DNA of 6,245 bases from an uncultured Brachyspira sp. Its GTDB lineage: Bacteria; Spirochaetota; Brachyspiria; Brachyspirales; Brachyspiraceae. The notes beneath the pieces are model-generated. The model made no database searches, was not told the DNA's origin, and saw only the letters and a list, made by a program, of their open reading frames with translations. Where the stretch lies: the NCBI GenBank assembly GCA_934725525.1, contig CAKVCG010000104.1:1-6245 (forward strand), read 5' to 3'. The position numbers and the translations under genes were made by a program. Positions 1-6,245 of this stretch are shown here, in pieces. Every line of letters begins with the position of its first letter. The first letter of the stretch is position 1.

Positions 1-1658
1 TTTATAATGCGGGAATTGTTGGGTTTATTCAAGTTTTAGAAAATGCAAAAGCGGAAAGAGATAAAGATTATATTATTAAAGGGCAAAATTTATCAATAAG
101 TAAAAAATTTCTAAAAAAAGCGGATTTATCGCAATTATATATTGATAGTATGATTAAAAAATTTGGCGACAAAACAAGAATTTATAAAACTATACAATAT
201 ATAGAACATATTATAAACTCAAAGGAAATAGAAGAAGAAAATTTTAAAGAAGAAATGAATTTTATAATAGGCTCATTAGAAGCGGACGGTATAAAAACCT
301 CTTATAAAGTATTGAAAAAATATAAAATACCAATTAATATAGAAGAAAATATAAATGAAGTTAAAAATATTATAAAAGATAAAAGTTATGATATAAATGA
401 AATAAAAAAGTATCTTCAAAAAATATTAAATGATTTTAAAAATGATAAAATAAAACAAAATCTATTAATGAAAAATATAATATATAATAAAATAAAACTT
501 TTTTGGAAAGATAAAGCATTTTTATCTAAAAATAATTCAGATAAGGATTTAAAAGAAGTTTTTAATAATTCATTTGAAGAACCATTAAAAAATATGATTG
601 AGGATAAAAAAGAATATAAGTATAATTGTATAACCTGTGATACTAAAATACAAAGAAATATAGATACGACTTTTTTATTCGAGGTAGGAGTAGATACAAA
701 CAGAAAGAAATCGGCTTTTTGGAATTGCAATCCAGATTCTTTTATATGTCCTTTATGCAATTTTATATACGCTTGTTCACCTATGGGATTTATAGAGATA
801 GGAAATAATAATTTGGTATTTGTGAATTATAACGATAGCATAGAATATTTAATAAAAATGAATGCATCCGAAGAATTTAAAGAAGATATTAAATACAAAA
901 ATGAAAAATATTTATTTTATAATAAAATAATACAAAAAATATTGTCTATAAAAACTAAAGAGCTTAATTCTTTTCAAGTTATAACAAGAAACGATAAACA
1001 TTATTCTTCAAATATAATAGGTAAAGACGCTTTGCAAGTTATACAAACGAGAAAAAGCGATTTAAAATTTATATCGAGTTTTTCCATAAAGACTTCAAAT
1101 GATGAATATATAAATATGTTTGAAGAATGTTTGGATAATATATTGAATTTTAGAAATCAATGGTTGCTTATTTTTAAAGTTTTAAAAAATGATAATAAAA
1201 ACAACAGAGTTATATATTCTGTTTTATTTTCTATACTTCAAATACAAATTACTCAAAAAAATATACATAAGAAAGGAGGAATAATGAAGAAGAAAATTAA
1301 CCTATCATATTTCGCTGGCAAAAGCGGAGACGAAATGAGAAAGATTATAATCGGAGTTAATAACGATATGAATCTTTCGGATGAACAGAATAAAGAAGCA
1401 GATAACAAATTAAGAGGGCTTGTATATCAATTAATAAATTCCGTATATACGAATAATAAAGATATATTTTTTAGCAATATAACTCGTCTTTATACTGGAA
1501 TGAATATAGTTATACCGACTATATTTACTAATATTTTTGAAGATGACGAATATTTTAAAGAAATTGGTTTTGCATATATACTCGGTTTAAAAGGTGCATA
1601 CGATAAAGATGCGTATGATAATAAAGAAAATAAAAAAGAAAAAGGAGAAAACAACTAA
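1..1658 (+). CDS. cas8b: Type I-B Cascade large subunit Cas8 (Cst1, CXXC-CXXC family), 5' partial
   Basis: Large subunit of the type I-B Cascade complex; by family role it recognises the PAM and helps recruit Cas3. The reading frame is open from the left edge (first whole codon at base 3) and gives 551 residues in the window. The 49 residues before the ATG at 150 begin YNAGIVGFIQVLE, which resembles the conserved N-terminal segment of Cst1 proteins, and no Shine-Dalgarno precedes 150. The true start therefore lies upstream of the window, probably by a short distance. Four cysteines form the family's two CXXC pairs: C209/C212 (CITC, bases 627-638) and C249/C252 (CPLC, bases 747-758), a likely zinc site. 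The C-terminal part from about residue 428 is a mostly helical region that corresponds to the small subunit and has its own start (see Cas11). The tail is charged and Lys/Glu/Asn-rich. The gene overlaps cas7 by one base (TAATG). Family assignment is firm; the subtype name depends on the scheme used (Cas8a1/Cst1 or Cas8b). Confidence 0.9.
   Translation, partial: YNAGIVGFIQVLENAKAERDKDYIIKGQNLSISKKFLKKADLSQLYIDSMIKKFGDKTRIYKTIQYIEHIINSKEIEEENFKEEMNFIIGSLEADGIKTSYKVLKKYKIPINIEENINEVKNIIKDKSYDINEIKKYLQKILNDFKNDKIKQNLLMKNIIYNKIKLFWKDKAFLSKNNSDKDLKEVFNNSFEEPLKNMIEDKKEYKYNCITCDTKIQRNIDTTFLFEVGVDTNRKKSAFWNCNPDSFICPLCNFIYACSPMGFIEIGNNNLVFVNYNDSIEYLIKMNASEEFKEDIKYKNEKYLFYNKIIQKILSIKTKELNSFQVITRNDKHYSSNIIGKDALQVIQTRKSDLKFISSFSIKTSNDEYINMFEECLDNILNFRNQWLLIFKVLKNDNKNNRVIYSVLFSILQIQITQKNIHKKGGIMKKKINLSYFAGKSGDEMRKIIIGVNNDMNLSDEQNKEADNKLRGLVYQLINSVYTNNKDIFFSNITRLYTGMNIVIPTIFTNIFEDDEYFKEIGFAYILGLKGAYDKDAYDNKENKKEKGENN
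1272..1279 (+). promoter_or_regulatory. Internal Shine-Dalgarno for Cas11
   Basis: AAAGGAGG inside the cas8 coding sequence, 4 bases before the in-frame ATG at 1284. In the Cas8 frame it is read as Lys-Lys-Gly-Gly, so the codons chosen also build a ribosome binding site. The spacing is slightly short but equals that of the cas1 site in this same window. Confidence 0.8.
1284..1658 (+). CDS. cas11b: Probable internally translated small subunit Cas11 (nested in-frame in cas8)
   Basis: A second start inside cas8, in the same frame, would give a 124-residue protein identical to the Cas8 C-terminus, beginning MKKKINLSYFAGKSGDEMRK. Seen directly: a near-perfect Shine-Dalgarno (AAAGGAGG, 1272-1279) lies 4 bases before the ATG at 1284, and it is the best one in the window. 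The length fits Cas11 small subunits, and the position at the start of the helical C-terminal domain is where such a start should be. Known: in several type I systems that lack a separate cas11 gene, including I-B, I-C and I-D, the small subunit is made from an internal start within the large-subunit gene. Cas11 lines the inner face of Cascade and stabilises the crRNA-DNA hybrid and the displaced strand. No separate cas11 gene is seen between cas8 and cas1, which supports this reading. Expression itself is inferred. Confidence 0.8.
   Translation: MKKKINLSYFAGKSGDEMRKIIIGVNNDMNLSDEQNKEADNKLRGLVYQLINSVYTNNKDIFFSNITRLYTGMNIVIPTIFTNIFEDDEYFKEIGFAYILGLKGAYDKDAYDNKENKKEKGENN
1641..1647 (+). promoter_or_regulatory. 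Ribosome binding site of cas7
   Basis: AAAGGAG lies 10 bases before the ATG at 1658 and inside the last codons of cas8. It is a strong site, in keeping with Cas7 being the subunit needed in most copies, and it fixes the cas7 start at the TAATG overlap. Confidence 0.8.
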
Positions 1659-2560
1659 TGGAAAACAAAGGATTAACATTAAGTATAATTTTTGAAGCGG
1701 AAAGCGCAAATTATGGAGAAGGTTTCGGAAATATAAGCTCGTTAAAGAAAATGAGCAGAGGAGACGGTTATAGCTATAGTTATATATCTCGTCAGGCTTT
1801 GAGATATAATATTATAGAACAGTTGAGATGGAATAATACTCCAGTGTCCGATGCCGATAAAGTCGTTCAATTTAAAATAGACGCGTCTATAGATAAGTAT
1901 CCCGAAATAGACTTTTTCGGATACATGAAAACAGGTAAAAATAGTCCTAACGGTTCTTCAAATACAAGAGTCGCAACGGTTAGATTAAGTAATGCAATAG
2001 CTTTAGAAAATTATAATTCCGATTTAGATTTTCTTACAAACATGGCTTTGGCAAAAAGAGATAATTTAGACAACGCTATAGCTCAAAGCGAAATTCATAA
2101 ATCATATTACGCTTATACTATTACTATAGATTTGGATAGAGTGGGAATAGACGAAATTATTTTGGATAAAAAAGGAAAAGACGCTAATAAAAAATTAATT
2201 GAAATTGAAAAATCAGAGAGAGCCAAAAGGATTAACGATTTGCTTAAAATATTAAAAACTCTATATAGAGATATTAGAGGAAGAAGAGAAAATTTAAGCC
2301 CAATATTTATTATAGGCGGAGTTTATAATATAAAAAATCCTTTCTTTGAAAATAGGCTAAAAGTAGAAAAAAATAAATTGATAATAGAAACTATAAAAGA
2401 TACTTTAAAGATGGACGAAGAAATATCGAAAAATACAATTTGCGGTTTAGTAGATTCTATTTTTTCAAATACGGAAGAAATAAAAAAAGAACTTAATCCT
2501 AAAAGCGTAGCCGAAGTTATAGAAGAATTATGCAAAAAGGTGAATAAATATTATGCTTAA
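1658..2560 (+). CDS. cas7: Type I-B Cascade backbone subunit Cas7 (Cst2/DevR family)
   Basis: Cas7 is the crRNA-binding backbone subunit; several copies polymerise along the spacer part of the crRNA. The 300 residues match the usual length. Family marks, in order: the first beta strand and turn LTLSIIFEAESANYGEGFGN (6-25), then LKK; RGDGYSYSYISRQALRYNI (34-52), with the SRQALRY core typical of Cst2/DevR; FGYMKTG (87-93) leading into TRVATVRLSNAIAL (103-116), which corresponds to the 'R.SPAI.L' stretch of the family; EIHKSYYAYTITIDLDRVG (145-163); and a late FIIGGVYNIKNPFFENR segment (from 217). No catalytic residues are expected, as Cas6 rather than Cas7 processes the crRNA in type I-B. The start at 1658 overlaps the cas8 stop by one base and has a strong Shine-Dalgarno. 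The 3' end overlaps cas5 by 8 bases. Confidence 0.92.
   Translation: MENKGLTLSIIFEAESANYGEGFGNISSLKKMSRGDGYSYSYISRQALRYNIIEQLRWNNTPVSDADKVVQFKIDASIDKYPEIDFFGYMKTGKNSPNGSSNTRVATVRLSNAIALENYNSDLDFLTNMALAKRDNLDNAIAQSEIHKSYYAYTITIDLDRVGIDEIILDKKGKDANKKLIEIEKSERAKRINDLLKILKTLYRDIRGRRENLSPIFIIGGVYNIKNPFFENRLKVEKNKLIIETIKDTLKMDEEISKNTICGLVDSIFSNTEEIKKELNPKSVAEVIEELCKKVNKYYA
2537..2542 (+). promoter_or_regulatory. Ribosome binding site of cas5
   Basis: AAGGTG, preceded by more A residues, sits 10 bases before the ATG at 2553 and inside the end of cas7. It is of moderate strength and supports 2553 as the cas5 start despite the 8-base overlap. Confidence 0.65.
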
Positions 2561-3275
2561 TAAGGCTATAAAAATAGAATGCTATCAGAATATGGCGAAT
2601 TATAAAAAACCTTCGAGTATTCAAGTGCAGGAAAGTTTTAAACTCCCGCCATATTCTACGGTAATTGGTATGATTCATAAAGTTTGCGATTTTAAAGAAT
2701 ATAAACCAATGCAAATAAGCGTTCAAGGAAATAGTAAAAGTTCTTTGACCGATATGTATACGAGATATTTTTTCGGAATAAAATACGACCCTACAAGGCA
2801 TTTATTATGGGCAAAAAATGGCGATAGTTTTGACGGTATTACAAGAGGTTTGGGATATGCAGAGCTTATAGTCGATGTCGATTTAATAATTCATGTTATT
2901 CCAGAAGATGAAAATTTATTTGATATAATATTAGATAAACTAAAAAAGCCATCCATATATCCAGCTCTTGGGCGACATGAGGATATTTTAAGAATAGATA
3001 AAATTGATGTTGTAGAATTGGAAGATACAAAAGAAATAGAATTAAATAATGACGCCTATATACCTATTGATATATTAAATAAATCTCGGAATAGAGGAAA
3101 TACCGCTGGAACAATTTATAACTTAAATAAAGTATTTTCCATAAATGAAAAAACCAATATGAGATGTTGGAAAGAAAAGGTAAAAGTTAAATATATAAAG
3201 AGCGGAGAGGAATTTCATTTTAAAGAATTTATTAAGAAAGAAAAAAATTCAGATTTAGGTTTATTTCTTGCATGA
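2553..3275 (+). CDS. cas5: Type I-B Cascade subunit Cas5 (Cas5t-like)
   Basis: Cas5 caps the 5' handle of the crRNA and contacts Cas8 at the PAM end of Cascade. The 240-residue RAMP-fold protein shows the N-terminal Cas5 signature: ANYKKPSSIQVQESFKLPPY (15-34), then STVIGMIH (35-42). This is the family's 'FR.P....... P.PPPSTV.GML' pattern. A second family mark is YPALGRHEDILRID (136-149), the 'P.LGR.ED' motif found before the second half of the fold. The C-terminal part is Lys-rich and beta-strand-like. It is presumed non-catalytic because type I-B relies on Cas6 for crRNA cutting. It starts inside the 3' end of cas7 (8-base overlap) and ends in an ATGA overlap with cas3, so translation is probably coupled on both sides. 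Confidence 0.9.
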   Translation: MLNKAIKIECYQNMANYKKPSSIQVQESFKLPPYSTVIGMIHKVCDFKEYKPMQISVQGNSKSSLTDMYTRYFFGIKYDPTRHLLWAKNGDSFDGITRGLGYAELIVDVDLIIHVIPEDENLFDIILDKLKKPSIYPALGRHEDILRIDKIDVVELEDTKEIELNNDAYIPIDILNKSRNRGNTAGTIYNLNKVFSINEKTNMRCWKEKVKVKYIKSGEEFHFKEFIKKEKNSDLGLFLA

Positions 3276-5641
3276 TTAATAAAAATTATTTTTTGGCTAA
3301 AAGCAATAAAGTAAAAAACGAAGAGTTTATAACTCAAACTATAGAAGAACATACCAATAAGCTAATAGAACTTTTTAATAAGTTTAAAGAAGTATACGGA
3401 AAATATTTTGAAAAGCATGAACTTGAACTTATTAAAATAGCCTGCGAAACTCATGATTTAGGAAAAATGAATTCAAGATTTCAGAAAAAACTTTATAAAT
3501 CTATAAATAAAGAAAAACTATTTGAATATGATAAATATATCGAAGGATTATATAAAAATATTAATATAAAAGAAATTCCGCATGGAATTTTGAGTTGCTC
3601 TTTTCTAAATATAGATGAACTTGAAGATAGATTCGGGACGGATTATACTGAAGCGGTTGTAAGCGCCGTATATAATCATCACCAGAGAGATTTTAGCGAT
3701 ATAAAAAATAAAGATATAAAAGAGGTTGTAAATAAAGATTTAAAAAAATATGCTGATATATATGATAAAAATTTGCAATGCGATAGTTTTTCAATTCAAA
3801 TGAATGTTATAAAAGAAGGTATTGATAATGATTATGAATTCTGGTTAAAATTTATAGTTATAAAAGGAATGCTGAATAAAATAGATTACGCTGCAAGCGT
3901 TTGTGTTTATAATAAGGAAAAAAGGATATATGAATTTGGAATTAATAAAGACGACTTTGAAATGACAGCGGATAATTCATGCGAAAAAGTTATAACTAAA
4001 TTTAAACAAAAGAAATATGAATTAAAAGATTGCCAAAAATTTATGAAAGATAATAAAGATAAAAATATAATTGTCGTAGCTTCCACAGGAATTGGAAAAA
4101 CTGAAGGAGCTTTACTTTGGGTGGGAAATTCAAAAACATTTTATACTTTGCCTATTAAGGTGTCGATTAATGCTATTTACGAAAGAATAAAAACTCAAGA
4201 TTATTACGATAAAGAGAAAATAACTATTCTTCATTCGGATGCCGTAAGCGAATTAATGAAAGAAGATGCGGATTTTGGAGACGCTTGGGATAAATACGGC
4301 AAAAGTAAAAAATTGTCTTATCCTTTCACGGTATGCACTATAGACCAGCTTTTTTATTTTGTTTTTAAATCTCTTGGAACTGAAATATTCCCAGCGACTT
4401 TTAAATATAGCAAAATTATAATAGACGAAATTCAATCTTATACTCCAGAAATAACGGCTTTTATTTTATACGGTTTGAAAGTTATAAACGATTTGGGTGG
4501 ACAGTTTTGCATAATGACTGCGACTCTTCCGCCAATAATCAAGGAATTAATGGAAAGAGAGAATATGAAATTTGAAACTCCAAAAATCTTTATAAAGGAA
4601 GACGAAAACGGAAACAGTATTAAAAGACATTTCATAAAATTTATAGAATTTAAAGACGAAGAAGAAAAAGATTTTAATTATAACGAAATTTTAAAAAAAT
4701 CTAAAAATAAAAAAGTCCTTATAATTTGCAATACGGTTAGACGCTCTCAAGATGTTTATATAAAACTTAAAGAAAAAAATAAACAAAATACGGAAATTAA
4801 TTTACTTCATTCAAGATTTATATTCAAAGATAGAAAAATTAAAGAAAAAATAATACAAGAATTCGCTTCCACAAAAGAGGAAGACAGAAATAATGACGCT
4901 GGAATATGGATTTCAACTCAAATAGTAGAGGCAAGTTTGGATATAGATTTTGATGTTTTATATACCGATATGTGTTCCGCAGATAGTTTGCTTCAAAGAA
5001 TGGGAAGATGTTATAGAAACAGAATTTACGAAAAAGACGAGCCAAATATTTTTATTTACGATACAAAAATTGGAGTAGGAAACGGAAAAAATAGCGTTTA
5101 TGATTTGGATATTTACGATAGAAGCGTTAAATTTATAAAAGAATACGATAACAATATTTTTACCGAAGAGCAAAAATTGAAATATATTGATAAAGTTTAT
5201 AATACTAAAGATTTGGAAAACAGCGATTATTTAGAAAGTATAAACAAGAACTACGAAGCGCTTAAAAATCTTCAGCCAGCTTTTATTGATAAATCGGACG
5301 CCGCGGATTTATTTAGAGCGATTGATAGCGTAACGGTAATTCCAAAAGAAATATATTTGTCTTTAATAAGAGACGACAATAATATTATAAACGAATATTT
5401 TGAAATAAAAGATAAAGAAAAGAAAACAAAAGACGATTTAAAAAATTTAATAAATAAGAAAAATGAAATATTAGGATTCACGACTTCCGTTCGTTTATAT
5501 AAAAGCCTTCAATCAAACGCGGGATTTAAGCCAATAGAATTAGGAAAAAATAAACTTGATAAAATATATATAGTCGATTTAGAATATAGCGAAGAATTAG
5601 GATTATTGGAAGGCAAGGCAAATATAATTTTAAGCGACTGA
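3272..5641 (+). CDS. cas3: CRISPR-associated HD nuclease-helicase Cas3
   Basis: Cas3 is recruited by target-bound Cascade, nicks the displaced strand and degrades DNA while moving 3' to 5' using ATP. At 789 residues it is a full-length fused protein with an N-terminal HD nuclease and a C-terminal superfamily 2 helicase. HD domain: H27, H61-D62 (THDLGK), H104 (PHG), H136-H137 (NHH) and D205 (KIDYAAS), all the metal ligands expected. Helicase: Gln of a Q-like motif (Q255), Walker A ASTGIGKT (270-277), Walker B IIIDEIQ (382-388), motif III TAT (416-418), STQIVEASLDID (548-559) and motif VI QRMGRCYR (575-582). The DEIQ box replaces the more common DEVH-type box. A charged C-terminal domain follows from about 650. 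The start at 3272 overlaps the cas5 stop (ATGA) and has only a weak upstream purine stretch (TTAGGT, about 13 bases away), so re-initiation from cas5 is likely. No break or lost catalytic residue is seen. Confidence 0.96.
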   Translation: MINKNYFLAKSNKVKNEEFITQTIEEHTNKLIELFNKFKEVYGKYFEKHELELIKIACETHDLGKMNSRFQKKLYKSINKEKLFEYDKYIEGLYKNINIKEIPHGILSCSFLNIDELEDRFGTDYTEAVVSAVYNHHQRDFSDIKNKDIKEVVNKDLKKYADIYDKNLQCDSFSIQMNVIKEGIDNDYEFWLKFIVIKGMLNKIDYAASVCVYNKEKRIYEFGINKDDFEMTADNSCEKVITKFKQKKYELKDCQKFMKDNKDKNIIVVASTGIGKTEGALLWVGNSKTFYTLPIKVSINAIYERIKTQDYYDKEKITILHSDAVSELMKEDADFGDAWDKYGKSKKLSYPFTVCTIDQLFYFVFKSLGTEIFPATFKYSKIIIDEIQSYTPEITAFILYGLKVINDLGGQFCIMTATLPPIIKELMERENMKFETPKIFIKEDENGNSIKRHFIKFIEFKDEEEKDFNYNEILKKSKNKKVLIICNTVRRSQDVYIKLKEKNKQNTEINLLHSRFIFKDRKIKEKIIQEFASTKEEDRNNDAGIWISTQIVEASLDIDFDVLYTDMCSADSLLQRMGRCYRNRIYEKDEPNIFIYDTKIGVGNGKNSVYDLDIYDRSVKFIKEYDNNIFTEEQKLKYIDKVYNTKDLENSDYLESINKNYEALKNLQPAFIDKSDAADLFRAIDSVTVIPKEIYLSLIRDDNNIINEYFEIKDKEKKTKDDLKNLINKKNEILGFTTSVRLYKSLQSNAGFKPIELGKNKLDKIYIVDLEYSEELGLLEGKANIILSD

Positions 5642-5643
5642 CT

Positions 5644-6153
5644 ATGATTAACGATGCCGAAGAATTAAAATATGTATCGGGAACTATTTATTCCTACAGT
5701 TTTTTATGCGATAGAAAAGTTTGGCTTTCTTATCATAATTTGTCTATGGAGCAGGAAAGCGAATTAGTAGAGGTTGGCAAACTTATTGACGAGACGACTT
5801 ATAAAAACGAAAGACATAATTTTTTAATCGACAATATAGTTAATATAGATTTTCTTAAAAAGAATATTGTGCATGAAGTTAAAAAATCGAGCAAAGAAAA
5901 ACAAATGTCAATAAATCAAATTAAATATTATCTTTTTATTTTGAAAAATCATGGATTTGAAGATATTAAAGGGCGGTTGGATGTTCCGAAATCAAAATAT
6001 ACCGAAGAAGTTATTTTAACCGAAGAGGATATAAAAAATATAAAAAGCAATCTTGAAAGAATAGATAAAATATTGAAGAGTAAAAATATTCCCGAGCCGA
6101 TAAACGAAAAAAGCTGTTTGAAATGCGCTTATTTTGAGCTTTGTTATATATGA
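5644..6153 (+). CDS. cas4: CRISPR adaptation exonuclease Cas4 (RecB-like, 4Fe-4S)
   Basis: Cas4 works with Cas1-Cas2 in spacer acquisition, trimming prespacer ends and setting PAM choice and orientation. The 169 residues fit the short Cas4 proteins of type I-B. Iron-sulfur cysteines: C22 in the N-terminal SYSFLCDRKVWL segment and C158, C161 and C167 at the C-terminus (CLKC and FELC). RecB-type nuclease residues: D69, then E78 and K80 (HEVKKS, the ExK motif), then Q92 and Y96 (QxxxY). In the GKLIDE segment (45-50), D49 stands where many Cas4 proteins have His. The start at 5644 is 2 bases after the cas3 stop. No clear Shine-Dalgarno is present, so it may be translated by ribosomes finishing cas3. 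The next gene, cas1, follows after 6 bases, fitting an adaptation module. Confidence 0.93.
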   Translation: MINDAEELKYVSGTIYSYSFLCDRKVWLSYHNLSMEQESELVEVGKLIDETTYKNERHNFLIDNIVNIDFLKKNIVHEVKKSSKEKQMSINQIKYYLFILKNHGFEDIKGRLDVPKSKYTEEVILTEEDIKNIKSNLERIDKILKSKNIPEPINEKSCLKCAYFELCYI

Positions 6154-6155
6154 GG
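6152..6155 (+). promoter_or_regulatory. Ribosome binding site of cas1
   Basis: GAGG overlaps the cas4 stop codon (TGA, 6151-6153) and lies 4 bases before the ATG at 6160. It is short but well placed and supports this cas1 start. Confidence 0.55.
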
Positions 6156-6159
6156 ATTT

Positions 6160-6245
6160 ATGCGTCAGTCTTATTATTTATTTTCAAGCGGAGAGCTTAA
6201 AAGAAAAGATAATACTTTGCAATTTATTAAACCTACGGGCGAGAA
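6160..6245 (+). CDS. cas1: CRISPR integrase Cas1, N-terminal fragment (3' partial)
   Basis: Cas1 is the integrase that, with Cas2, inserts new spacers into the CRISPR array. Only 28 complete codons are in the window, starting MRQSYYLFSSGELKRKDNTL and followed by a short stretch ending PTGE. The YYLFSSGELKRKDNTL part is the characteristic first beta strands of type I-B Cas1. The catalytic Glu, His and Asp lie beyond the edge and cannot be checked. The gene follows cas4 by 6 bases with its own GAGG site. The frame is open to the last base, so it is cut by the window edge rather than broken. Confidence 0.9.
   Translation, partial: MRQSYYLFSSGELKRKDNTLQFIKPTGE

Noticed and set aside
416..760. 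Minus-strand open frame inside cas8, and similar minus-strand frames within cas7, cas5, cas3 and cas4
   Set aside because: They lie wholly opposite well-supported genes, are Phe/Ile/Ser-rich in the way expected from reverse reading of A-rich DNA, and show no domain or ribosome site.
150..1658. Cas8 starting at the ATG at 150
   Set aside because: The same frame is open and codes for a conserved-looking N-terminus back to the window edge, and there is no ribosome site before 150.
3241..3247. A7 run near the end of cas5, and other A runs such as 113-119, as programmed slippage sites
   Set aside because: Runs of this length are expected in DNA this rich in A, both frames continue normally through them, and no downstream structure or alternative product is evident.
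4104..4123. AAGGAG followed by an in-frame GTG inside cas3
   Set aside because: The purine run encodes the Glu-Gly just after the Walker A lysine, and the spacing is long. A start there would remove the HD domain and the ATP-binding loop, so it looks like chance.
1..6245. CRISPR array, terminators or a promoter within the window
   Set aside because: No regularly spaced repeats were seen, and all gene junctions are overlaps or gaps of at most 6 bases, leaving no room for these elements. An array is expected outside the window.

Overview
The window is the middle of a single plus-strand CRISPR-Cas operon, type I-B, of the 'Tneap' flavour whose subunits are classically called Cst1, Cst2 and Cas5t. 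It is cut at both ends. In order it holds: the large subunit Cas8/Cst1 (5' end outside the window), with an in-frame internal start that probably makes a separate small subunit Cas11; then Cas7 (Cst2/DevR family), Cas5, the HD nuclease-helicase Cas3, Cas4, and the first 28 codons of Cas1. This is the usual I-B gene order. By that order, cas6 would be expected upstream, and the rest of cas1, cas2 and a CRISPR array downstream; none of these is in the window.

The genes are packed almost without gaps. cas8/cas7 overlap by 1 base, cas7/cas5 by 8 and cas5/cas3 by 4; cas3/cas4 are 2 bases apart and cas4/cas1 6 bases apart. No intergenic stretch is long enough for a promoter or terminator, so this is read as one polycistronic message. 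Shine-Dalgarno sites are strong before the internal Cas11 start and before cas7, moderate before cas5 and cas1, and poor before cas3 and cas4. That roughly follows the subunit copy number expected in a Cascade complex.

The genes would work together as follows. Cas8, Cas11, Cas7 and Cas5, with a crRNA made by Cas6, form the Cascade surveillance complex. Cas7 forms the backbone along the crRNA, Cas5 caps the 5' handle, Cas8 reads the PAM and Cas11 lines the belly. Cascade bound to its target recruits Cas3, which nicks, unwinds and degrades DNA. Cas4 and Cas1 (with Cas2) trim and insert new spacers.

The DNA is very A+T-rich, with many Ile, Lys and Asn residues, ATA and AGA codons common, and long A runs. 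This suggests a low-GC bacterium such as Brachyspira, or otherwise a fusobacterium or clostridium. The genus is an inference from composition and style, not from a marker gene. The most notable points are the internal Cas11 start and the fact that the Cas8 frame is open to the left edge, so the first in-window ATG at 150 is not its true start.
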